Shown here piece by piece: positions 14,569 through 23,164 of a stretch of 30,945 nucleotides of DNA. The stretch covers positions 1 through 30,945 of the forward strand of contig JAFQVE010000530.1 in the NCBI GenBank assembly GCA_017408185.1. The letters run 5' to 3'. Position 1 is the first letter of the stretch, and every line of letters starts with the position of its first letter. The translations under genes were made by a program, and so were the position numbers. The stretch is from Oscillospiraceae bacterium (GTDB taxonomy: Bacteria; Bacillota_A; Clostridia; Oscillospirales; JAAYXM01). Below the pieces are notes generated by a model that worked only from the letters and a program-made list of their open reading frames with translations, was not told the origin of the DNA and ran no database searches.

Positions 14569-17500
14569 TTATTTCAGCAAATCAAGTATGCGTTTGATAA
14601 GAACTGCGACTTCAGCGCGTGTTGTGTAATCAGTCGGAGCGATCTTGCCGCTTTTGCCGTTAACCAAGCCGCTTGCAATAAGAGCACTTACTGCATCCTT
14701 TGCATATTCTGCAACTGAATCAAAGTCTGCATAATCAACATCGCCTGTCTCAAGCTCCATCTCAAGCTTTTCAAGTGCACGGTACACAATAACCATCATA
14801 TCCTGACGTGTTATGGTATTTCTTGGCGCAAACTTATTATCGCCAATGCCGTTTACAAGCCCTGTATTTCTTGCAATCGCAAGCTCTGTTGCAAAGTAGT
14901 CTGAAGCATTTACATCTGCGAAGTTTTCTGTATTCTCACTCTCGAGCTTGAATGCGCGGACGAGGAGAAGTGCAAAATCTGCGCGTGTGATGTTTGCAGC
15001 CGGTGAGAATGTTGTCTCACTTGTTCCTTTGATTATACCGCTCGAAGCAAGAGCATTGATAGAATCAGCTGCCCATGCGTGAGCGCCAAGGTCGATGAAA
15101 CGAGCTGAAGAGGTTTCACCTTCATTGCCTGTTGTTTCTTCTTTGCCTGTATCGGGTGTTTCAGTCGGTTTCTTGTCATCAGACGGAGCAGTTGCACCTG
15201 ACCCAGAACCGCCTGCTGAGCCTCCGCCGCCTGCACCACCACCGGAAGAACCGCCTGCAGAACCGGTTCCTGCCCCTGTGGAGGAACTTGCTCCGCTACC
15301 TGTTCCGGTGCTTTCGCCTGTGGAGGAACCTGCACCTGTCGTCGAGCCATAGACAGTTACTGTGAAGTGAACTGTTGTCTCCGATATTCCATCGCTTGCT
15401 GTTACAGCAAAATGGTTATCTCCTGTCTGCGATGATGTCGGTTTCCAGGTAATAACACCTGTTTCTTCGTCAATCGAAGCGCCACGCGGGAGGCTTGTTC
15501 CGATAATTTCAAGCGCTCTGCCTTCTGCGACCGCTGCATTTATCTGAACTGTTATCGCGCTTCCTACGGAGGTTGTTATATTTGCAGGCTGCTCGACTAT
15601 CGGAGCAGTGTCAACTATAGTCGATACCGGAATACGGAGAGTGTTCCCCTTTTCGATATTATACTTGTAGCCAAGAGCTTGATTGTTAGCATCGACATAT
15701 TCTCTGATTAATGTGACATCTCCGATATTAAGCTTTATGTTTTCTCCCTCAACAGATGCGCTTTCAATTCTGTATGCACCGTTGCGAACACCGTCGTTAT
15801 TGACAAAAACATATTTGCCTGCAAGAGCGTCCGTGTCAACCGTCTGCCCTGCATCAGGCTTATAGACGATATAATTTTTCATTGAGAGTTCTTCTGTAAA
15901 GCTCTGAATCTTTCCGGTATACGCAGCGAGCGAATCTTCTTCACCTGAGCCGACAAGTTTCAGAACCTCGCCGTCATTGAGATAGCTGTATACGACGTTA
16001 TCTTCACCGTCAAGTGACATAACACCGGCAAAGCCGCGGAATGCAATCTTATCGTCTATTACATAATCAACTGCATTGTTGGTGGAATAGATTACATAAT
16101 CAACTCTTCCGTTTTTGAGAGTTACCTTTACAGCGCTGTATGCATCAAGAACTCCCGGTTTTGAATTTTCATTACGAACCATTGATACCTTTTCAATTGA
16201 TTCAACATATTTATTCGTTGCATCATAAGGTTCAAAGACAGTTGTAAATACTGTATCAAGGTTTGTTCCGCGATTTCTGACAAGCATATATTCAAGGTTT
16301 CCTGCATGCTTGTTGCTCTTTGTGTTCGGAGGTAATGCCTTTGCAAAGGAAACCTCAAAAACAGGTTCATCATTGAGCATCGTGAGTCTAAGTCTCACAT
16401 CACGGCTCTTTTTCATAACCTTCTTCCAGTCTTTGACGTTGAATTCAACAGTGAAATCTTTATCGATGGATTTATAGGTGCGGACATTTCTGAGCCATGT
16501 GTAGCCGAGTGGATACCTCTCAGTAAGAACCCCACCGGGATCCGGACCGTACATTACATTCGGACCTGCATATGTACCATAAAGGTTTCCTGCTTCATCC
16601 GTATACATCGGTGTCTCTTCCATATCGCCAAGACCGGAAACAACCGTAAGCTCATCTGACTGTGAGTGGAAGCTGTAGAGATGGTCATTACCGCCCTTGA
16701 TGTGGAAGAAGTCAACGCCATATGAAATTTCATCGTCAACATCAACCATAACTATTGATCTTCTGTATTCCTCTGTTTGCGAGTAGACATCGGCGCTTAT
16801 ATCCATAAGCTTGACGCGACCGGAATCATCGAAGTGTATCGGAGTCTGAGTACGCTGCTGTGCCTGCTGCCTTAAATCCTGCTCCTTCTCATCAACAACA
16901 ACCGTGTTATGAGAAAGAGTTGTTCTTACCCACTGGTAGCGATTCGGCTGCATACCGGTCTCTTCCGGATATCCGATATCCGGAGCGATATTGAGACCAA
17001 ATGCATCTGCAAAGAGGTTCAATGCATCACTATGACCGTGCATATCATTTTTCCCGAAATACATCGCAAAGTCGCGATGTGTGTTGTTATAGGTTGTTTC
17101 GCTTGCGGATTCATATTCCTTGCCCGCGCGAAGCGCTGCAAAGCCATAGCCGGCAAGCAATTCACTTGGGAGACTAAGTTTACCCTGTGTCCTGATTACC
17201 TCTTCGATGTCCTTTGTTATCTGATTCGGATCTTCGTCGAGTATGTTTCCGCGGAGCTCATATCCGCGCGTCTCCTTCATGAACCAAAGCGCCTGAGCGA
17301 GCAGCGGCTCTTTTGAGTTCTTATATGCGTTGAGGATATCCTCCTCTATAATCGCAAGTCCTGTTCCGCCAATTGCACCGAAGTCACCGGTATGTGATGT
17401 ATAATAACCGCCAAGCAGCAATCTGATCTGAGCAGTAAACATCTTTGTAAACTTCGGGTTATTATAAAGGTTACCCTGCGGATAAAGGTCAAAGTCGCGG

Positions 17501-20500
17501 AGAAGGTCTGCAACGCCCATAAAGTGTGTAATCAATTCACGGTTATAGCCCGGCGAGTTTTCATTACCGCTTCCGTCGCGGTCGATCTTACCGATGAGGC
17601 TTCCCATAAACATACCGCCGGTTATTGGAGTTGTTCTCGGAACCTTACCGTTGTTTATGCTTGTCTGACCGGCTGCAGGGCCATTGGCAAATATCCAATC
17701 AATCATTTCGCCCGATTCAGGCAATCTGTTGAGAGCAACTGCCGCAGCCGCTACGCATTTCTGGTGCATACCATAGTTACCCCAGTTTTCGGCGTATTTT
17801 GTGCGCTCGAATATCTCAATGAGGAGATTGTCTTCAGCGTTCTTCATAATTGCGCCGGGGCTGTCTTTAAGGTTAACCGGAATGAGTTCGCCGTTTTCAT
17901 CCTTTACCCAGTTGCCGTATTCATCTTTTTCGTATTGCGGAGATCTTGCGGAGAGATAATCAACCACTGCAGGATCATTGTAAATCGGCTTAAACGCATC
18001 GTATGCCAGCGCAAAGTCATACGTCATAAATGTAGACCAGACAGGGTCAACGATTGTGCCGTAATAATCGTCGCCGCGCCAGGTGTGCCACTGGAACCAA
18101 TCATAGCCCGGGAAGAAGTCTGCAACTCTGTCAAGGAGTATGGCGCCTGCTCTTCCGTATTTCGGCTCACCTGTGTATACGAAAGCCTTTGCAAGAGTGT
18201 TGATTGCACTTCTGATTTCCTGATTTCCCGCATACCACAAGCCGTTGTGGATGAAGTAACCGATATAAGTATACTGTACGGGGCTTTCGTTTGCATACCA
18301 TGCATACCCGTTTCCGTTATCGAAATAGCTCGGGTCATAACCCGGAACTTTCAATACATCTCCGCCCTCACCTGCAATTTCTTTTGCTTTCTCAAGAGAA
18401 ATATAGGGCTGTTTATATCCGAATCCGTCATCAACACCCCAGCCTGTAACGCCGAGTTTTTTATCCATTTCGGAATGTAAATCATTTGTGAGATATCCGC
18501 CCTTTACATTATATCCGTAATGATCCTTCCATTCCCGGCTTTCACGGGCATTGTTCCATGCTTTAAGCTCAGCTTTCCATTCAGTTGTACCCGGTGTTGT
18601 GGTCGGATAGCTCGGGAATTTACCTATATGCGAACACGCCTTTCCTGCCATAACATCTTCACAAACAAACTTTTCGTGATGCTTCTGAAGAGCTCTGTCA
18701 ATCAGGAAGGTTCCATCATCTGCGAGGCCAAGCTTGTAGAAGGATCCGAAATCATTCGACGGGAATCTTCTCTTACAAGCCGGGCACTGAATCTTCCACG
18801 GATCATTTATAGCATCTGTAACAAATGCACTGCCATAATCTTTTGCGATATCTTCCTCACAATAACGGCATATCCACTTGTTAGGATCGTATTTATGACC
18901 AACGTGATAGTAACGCGGCAGACCCTCGGGGATAACAAGCTCATACAGCTTATCAAGATTTTTGACATGTGCATCTGCGGTTTCTTTTATTGCGTTTACT
19001 TCATCGCGAACCCATGAATATTTAGCTGTGTTCTTCTTTGCATTCTCACGGGCTTCCATAGTGTATATCTGCGGGTCGATGGCAGCATCCAGGATAACAG
19101 AGAGAGTAAATGGTTCAATTGCAATTCCTTCTGCTGCACCATTCTTATAGTCTGCGCTGACAGTTGCGGAAAATACCGCCGTTCCGACAGCAAGCCCATA
19201 AACGTTTCCACCTTCGGAAAGCTCAACGTATTCGGAACCTTCAACAATCTCCCATGTAATATACTCATCAGGAATATCGAGTATATTTCCGCTGTTCATC
19301 AGCGCCTTAACGCCAAGCTTTGTTTCTCCGTAAACGCTGATGGAATCCGAAGCGGTGATCATAATTCCGTTTTCAGCGATGCCTGAATTATCTGAAACGA
19401 AAACAGTATATTCTGCCTTTTTCGTTATGCCGTCATATGTAACTGTTGCGGTTATTTTGGTTTCGCCCTCGTTGATACCCGTAATCGCACCGTTTTCATC
19501 AACCGTTGCAATGTCTGAGTTTTCAGATTCGTATACAACCGCAGTGATATCGCCATCGGCATATTCAATATCTGCATCCTTAACAGTTTTAAGCTTAAGC
19601 GAGGTATCGACTGTTTCACCAAGAGCTATAACATTGTCCTCGCCTTCCGGAACGATTTCTACACTGCCAAAAACGTTCGGATCTTCAAATGTAAGTGTAG
19701 ATACATAGAGGCAATCTCCTCCAGCTTTTCCCTTTCCTTCTCGGCAACGGTAGACAACAAGATGCTCTCCTTCCGTAACCTCCTTTGAACCGAAGGTCGC
19801 CCGGTAATCTGTTTCATCGTTAGCTCCGGTTGGATCCGGTGTATAGAAATCGTGTGTTCCGACATAGTATTCGCTTTCCGGAACTGCATATTTGAGAATA
19901 TTCGATTCAAACTCCTCTGTTGCAGGCATAATGTAAAGGTCTATTGCCGCACTTCTCGTACGGCGTATCGGAACATTGATTCCTGCAATATATGTGCTTG
20001 TTTTTGGAAACTTAACCTTAAACGCAGCATATGAATTAAAGAGGTTCGCACCTGTCGCCCAAACAAACATCGTGCCAAACTTTGTAGGTTCAGTATGAAG
20101 CGCTACATTAGTATAGCTTGAATTCAGATTAGTTGCACCGTGGAATATCCACGGACGGAAATCGGTGTATTCTGTAATATCGTTGACATTATCAAAATTA
20201 TCGCCCGGATATTTTCCCTTCACAAAGTTGATTTCAACAGAAGATGACGGAAGAGATGGAACTTCCTCGCTGTAAACAACTATCTTTTCCGGAACACTTT
20301 CAATGATTTGTCCGCGAACCTTGATTTTTGCCTTTACTTCAAAGGTTCCGGCTTTTTTTGCACGTATAGACTTTCCATCTTTTGATATTTCTGCAATGCC
20401 GTCTTCAGACTCATTGAAAATCTCAAGACTTTCGATTGTTCCGCCGGCAAATACCTTTCTGTTTTTAAGCTCGTATCCTGTCGTGAAGAGAAGCTCTTCG

Positions 20501-23088
20501 CCAAGCGTAACCTTATTATTTGTGTAAAGATACGTCTTATAGACCGAATAATCATCATCAACGGTCACTTCCGCCTCACAACGAGTGATTGTACCATTGA
20601 GAAAGGCATATACTATGACAGTTCCGACGCCTTCGGAAAGACCGATAATCTCGCCCCTCTCGGCATCAAATTCCAGAATATCCTTATCCTCTTCTGCAAT
20701 CTGATAGATAAACGTTGCGCCGGTAAAATCAACCGAACCGCCACCGTCAAGCTTACCCGTTACAGATTTAACGGTTACAGCTTCACCAACACCGATTATA
20801 TCCGCTGAAAGCGTTGCTGTTGACTCAACCTCTCTCTGGGTGCCCACAAGAGAGATAGTGTTAAGAAGAATATATTCATTGCCCCACGCTATATCGCTGT
20901 AGCACTGTTTAGCTATCATAAGATACTCTGCATAGCCGGCACTGTAGTCAAGCTCGTTTGATGCAACGAACTGACCTGCGAAAGCTCGGGATACAACAGC
21001 GCCGATTGAGCCGTTGAAATCCGCATTTGCTACGAGATTCTTTGGCTTACAATATGAATCAATGCTTGCTTTTATAAGTGAGAATGTCATATCAGATGTG
21101 TATGGAACCATATAGATTTCCAAACGACCTGCACCTGCATACTCGCGAGCTTTGACATCAACATTATATTTTCCGGACTTCGGAACCTTTACCTTATATG
21201 CAACCCAGTCTCCCGCACGACCGGAAAGGTCTGTCCAACCGGTAGTTGAAACGAGGTATCCGCCGGCCGAGTTAGGTCTTGTAAGACTTGCAGCGACCAT
21301 ACCCCACGGACGGTCCGTTCCGTAATCGCGCATGGGATATGCACTAAACTGAGCTTCCGTTAAAGGAGTACCTTTCATACCTGCGAGCGTGATGCCGCTG
21401 TCCGAATAATCTTGATACACGCCACTGTAGAAATAATAGTCCTGATTAACGCCTGAGAACTGCTCGGCAGGCAATACGGAGATTTCAACATTAACAGACT
21501 TTGTTATATCGTCAAGCGTTCCGCTTACCCTTACCTCTGCCTCGCCTTCAGCGATAGCATAGATGTCTCCGTCAGCGGATTTTACAAGGACGTCATTTTC
21601 ACCATCTATAATTTCAATCTCAACGCCGCCATCTGCATCAGCAATTTCCTGATCACCGTCGAGCCATTTAACTTCAGCAGAAAGCTTGTTTCCTACGTGT
21701 ACATCGCCAAAGTCTGCTTCAATTGCTGTAAGCTCCGGCAACTTGATATAAGGTGTAAATATGAGCTTTCTGACCATACCACAGGTTCTGCTTGCGTGTT
21801 CTGTCGGAGTAGAGCCTTCGTTTACAATTACGAACATATAGTAGTCACCGGCAGAGAGAGACACGCTCTTTGCAAGTTTGTCCTCGACCATTGTCTGGTA
21901 ATATGTATCGTAAGAAGCTATATGCTTTACTGAAGCCTCCGGATTACTCATAGAAGCCTCTGCAATTGCCGCCTGAACGCCGCTGACTGTTGTTACATTC
22001 CAGCCCTCTTCTTCGACAACAGCCTTGCTTACAAGATATATGTCCGTCTTCTCTCCGTTAGCATATATTCTATGACCCTCAACTGACGGAGCATATGTTC
22101 CGGCTGTCGGAACATTAATGGTAAATACAACTGCATTGTTGTTAAGCGGTTCATCCACATTGGCTGTGTAGAAATAGAGACCGTTTTCCTGGAATGCTGC
22201 AGTGTTTACGCCTGGCTGTGCAACATACGTCCAGGATTCTGATAAATTACTGTCAACGATGAAGTTCTTGACATTTCCGTCGCGTACAGTAGTCTTGCCA
22301 TTGGAAGCACCGGTTGACTTATTCAAAAGAACTGTACATGCAAAGTCATACGCAAAAGGTGTAGGTTCGTCAGACGACTCTACAACAGGTGTAAGCATGA
22401 GCTTTCTGATCATACCATTGGTTCTGCTTGCGTGTTCCGCCGTAGTAGAGCCTTCGTTTACAGTTACGAACATATAGTAATTGCCTGCAAGGAGATTTAC
22501 ACGCTCTGCAAGTTCATCTTTAACTGTCGGATTGGGATATGCCTCGTAAGATGCGATATGCATCACATCAGCCGCCGGGTCATCCATCGAGGATGCCCCT
22601 ATTGCTGCAGAAATGTCTGCAATTTTTGTAACATCCCAGCCTTTCTCCGTGACAACGGCCTGACTTACGAGATATACATCTGTCTTCTCACCGAAAGCGT
22701 ATATATTATGCCCTTCAACTGACGGAGAATATGTTCCGTCTGCCGGAATATTGATGCTGAACACCACTGCATTGGAGTTAACCGTTTCTTCCTTGTTCGC
22801 AGTATAGAAAAGCAAACCGTTTTCCTGGAATGCTGTAGTATTTACGCCCGGTTGCGCAACATATGTCCAGGGAGCTGATAAATTACTGTCAATAACAAAG
22901 TTCTTGACATTTCCATCGCGTACGGTAGTCTTGCCATTGGATGCACCGGTTGACTTATTTAAAAGAACTGTACATGCAAAGTCAAACACAATAGGTGCAG
23001 GCTCATCCGTATCTACCGCAAGTGCAAACGTCGGAAGCATTCCGACAAGCATTGCAACCGCAAGGATGAGAGATAATATTCTTTTCAT
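14569..23088 (-). CDS. Giant secreted SLH-anchored heparinase II/III-type polysaccharide lyase
   Basis: A 2839-residue exported protein. A signal peptide (1-24, cut after ALA) is followed by two near-identical beta-sandwich modules (33-235, 246-447), an Ig-like domain (451-539), a third divergent module (545-750), two Ig-like domains (752-843, 855-939), a fourth module (948-1137) and two Big_2-type domains (1140-1330). Then come a helical linker and a zinc-ribbon-like patch (C1407, C1410, C1435, C1438). The lyase core has an alpha/alpha toroid (about 1600-1990, with NYGMHQ at 1771-1776) and a heparinase II/III beta-sheet domain (about 2000-2260, HGHSDALNL with H2017/H2019, LSHNTVVVD with H2060). 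A C-terminal sheet part, a putative-Ig domain (2494-2580), a Gly/Ser/Thr linker (2582-2660) and three SLH repeats (2664-2839) end the protein. The start ATG 23088 has GGAGGT seven bases upstream. The family cleaves uronic-acid glycans by beta-elimination; the substrate is not determinable. SLH repeats imply attachment to secondary cell-wall polymer. Confidence 0.88.
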   Translation of the reverse strand: MKRILSLILAVAMLVGMLPTFALAVDTDEPAPIVFDFACTVLLNKSTGASNGKTTVRDGNVKNFVIDSNLSAPWTYVAQPGVNTTAFQENGLLFYTANKEETVNSNAVVFSINIPADGTYSPSVEGHNIYAFGEKTDVYLVSQAVVTEKGWDVTKIADISAAIGASSMDDPAADVMHIASYEAYPNPTVKDELAERVNLLAGNYYMFVTVNEGSTTAEHASRTNGMIRKLMLTPVVESSDEPTPFAYDFACTVLLNKSTGASNGKTTVRDGNVKNFIVDSNLSESWTYVAQPGVNTAAFQENGLYFYTANVDEPLNNNAVVFTINVPTAGTYAPSVEGHRIYANGEKTDIYLVSKAVVEEEGWNVTTVSGVQAAIAEASMSNPEASVKHIASYDTYYQTMVEDKLAKSVSLSAGDYYMFVIVNEGSTPTEHASRTCGMVRKLIFTPYIKLPELTAIEADFGDVHVGNKLSAEVKWLDGDQEIADADGGVEIEIIDGENDVLVKSADGDIYAIAEGEAEVRVSGTLDDITKSVNVEISVLPAEQFSGVNQDYYFYSGVYQDYSDSGITLAGMKGTPLTEAQFSAYPMRDYGTDRPWGMVAASLTRPNSAGGYLVSTTGWTDLSGRAGDWVAYKVKVPKSGKYNVDVKAREYAGAGRLEIYMVPYTSDMTFSLIKASIDSYCKPKNLVANADFNGSIGAVVSRAFAGQFVASNELDYSAGYAEYLMIAKQCYSDIAWGNEYILLNTISLVGTQREVESTATLSADIIGVGEAVTVKSVTGKLDGGGSVDFTGATFIYQIAEEDKDILEFDAERGEIIGLSEGVGTVIVYAFLNGTITRCEAEVTVDDDYSVYKTYLYTNNKVTLGEELLFTTGYELKNRKVFAGGTIESLEIFNESEDGIAEISKDGKSIRAKKAGTFEVKAKIKVRGQIIESVPEKIVVYSEEVPSLPSSSVEINFVKGKYPGDNFDNVNDITEYTDFRPWIFHGATNLNSSYTNVALHTEPTKFGTMFVWATGANLFNSYAAFKVKFPKTSTYIAGINVPIRRTRSAAIDLYIMPATEEFESNILKYAVPESEYYVGTHDFYTPDPTGANDETDYRATFGSKEVTEGEHLVVYRCREGKGKAGGDCLYVSTLTFEDPNVFGSVEIVPEGEDNVIALGETVDTSLKLKTVKDADIEYADGDITAVVYESENSDIATVDENGAITGINEGETKITATVTYDGITKKAEYTVFVSDNSGIAENGIMITASDSISVYGETKLGVKALMNSGNILDIPDEYITWEIVEGSEYVELSEGGNVYGLAVGTAVFSATVSADYKNGAAEGIAIEPFTLSVILDAAIDPQIYTMEARENAKKNTAKYSWVRDEVNAIKETADAHVKNLDKLYELVIPEGLPRYYHVGHKYDPNKWICRYCEEDIAKDYGSAFVTDAINDPWKIQCPACKRRFPSNDFGSFYKLGLADDGTFLIDRALQKHHEKFVCEDVMAGKACSHIGKFPSYPTTTPGTTEWKAELKAWNNARESREWKDHYGYNVKGGYLTNDLHSEMDKKLGVTGWGVDDGFGYKQPYISLEKAKEIAGEGGDVLKVPGYDPSYFDNGNGYAWYANESPVQYTYIGYFIHNGLWYAGNQEIRSAINTLAKAFVYTGEPKYGRAGAILLDRVADFFPGYDWFQWHTWRGDDYYGTIVDPVWSTFMTYDFALAYDAFKPIYNDPAVVDYLSARSPQYEKDEYGNWVKDENGELIPVNLKDSPGAIMKNAEDNLLIEIFERTKYAENWGNYGMHQKCVAAAAVALNRLPESGEMIDWIFANGPAAGQTSINNGKVPRTTPITGGMFMGSLIGKIDRDGSGNENSPGYNRELITHFMGVADLLRDFDLYPQGNLYNNPKFTKMFTAQIRLLLGGYYTSHTGDFGAIGGTGLAIIEEDILNAYKNSKEPLLAQALWFMKETRGYELRGNILDEDPNQITKDIEEVIRTQGKLSLPSELLAGYGFAALRAGKEYESASETTYNNTHRDFAMYFGKNDMHGHSDALNLFADAFGLNIAPDIGYPEETGMQPNRYQWVRTTLSHNTVVVDEKEQDLRQQAQQRTQTPIHFDDSGRVKLMDISADVYSQTEEYRRSIVMVDVDDEISYGVDFFHIKGGNDHLYSFHSQSDELTVVSGLGDMEETPMYTDEAGNLYGTYAGPNVMYGPDPGGVLTERYPLGYTWLRNVRTYKSIDKDFTVEFNVKDWKKVMKKSRDVRLRLTMLNDEPVFEVSFAKALPPNTKSNKHAGNLEYMLVRNRGTNLDTVFTTVFEPYDATNKYVESIEKVSMVRNENSKPGVLDAYSAVKVTLKNGRVDYVIYSTNNAVDYVIDDKIAFRGFAGVMSLDGEDNVVYSYLNDGEVLKLVGSGEEDSLAAYTGKIQSFTEELSMKNYIVYKPDAGQTVDTDALAGKYVFVNNDGVRNGAYRIESASVEGENIKLNIGDVTLIREYVDANNQALGYKYNIEKGNTLRIPVSTIVDTAPIVEQPANITTSVGSAITVQINAAVAEGRALEIIGTSLPRGASIDEETGVITWKPTSSQTGDNHFAVTASDGISETTVHFTVTVYGSTTGAGSSTGESTGTGSGASSSTGAGTGSAGGSSGGGAGGGGSAGGSGSGATAPSDDKKPTETPDTGKEETTGNEGETSSARFIDLGAHAWAADSINALASSGIIKGTSETTFSPAANITRADFALLLVRAFKLESENTENFADVNASDYFATELAIARNTGLVNGIGDNKFAPRNTITRQDMMVIVYRALEKLEMELETGDVDYADFDSVAEYAKDAVSALIASGLVNGKSGKIAPTDYTTRAEVAVLIKRILDLLK
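14572..15099 (-). other. Three SLH (S-layer homology) repeats of the lyase
   Basis: Residues 2664-2839 hold three SLH units, with ITRADFALLLVRAF, ITRQDMMVIVYRAL and TTRAEVAVLIKRIL as their helix signatures and the (I/T)TR motif in each. They anchor proteins non-covalently to pyruvylated cell-wall polysaccharide in Firmicutes. Confidence 0.92.
21748..22992 (-). repeat. Recent tandem duplication of a 212-residue module inside the lyase gene
   Basis: The two first modules repeat with a period of exactly 636 bases. By eye, 22261-22350 and 22897-22986 differ at only 6 of 90 positions. Shared protein words include FACTVLLNKSTGASNGKTTV and NEGSTxxEHASRT. Identity at the DNA level shows a young duplication or ongoing gene conversion. 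Confidence 0.88.
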
Positions 23089-23130
23089 AAAGTACCTCCG
23101 TTTTCTTTAGCACTATGAATTTAGTCCTTC

Positions 23131-23158
23131 ACAGGGATAATGCGAACATTATCCCTGT
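23131..23158 (-). promoter_or_regulatory. Intercistronic 12-bp hairpin between the two surface-protein genes
   Basis: A perfect 12-bp stem (23131-23142 with 23147-23158) closes a tetraloop that reads TTCG on the minus strand, a very stable loop type. It begins 6 bases after the stop of the 823-residue gene. No T run follows (GAAGGAC), so read-through to the lyase gene is expected, perhaps with altered mRNA stability or stoichiometry. Confidence 0.65.
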
Positions 23159-23164
23159 AAAATT

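Noticed and set aside
15095..15352. Plus-strand Pro/Glu/Val-rich open frame
   Set aside because: It is the antisense of the Gly/Ser/Thr linker; the odd composition is explained by that low-complexity coding stretch.
17524..18480. Plus-strand open frame of 318 codons inside the lyase gene
   Set aside because: It lies opposite the alpha/alpha toroid of the lyase, has no plausible ribosome binding site and reads as antisense low-information sequence.
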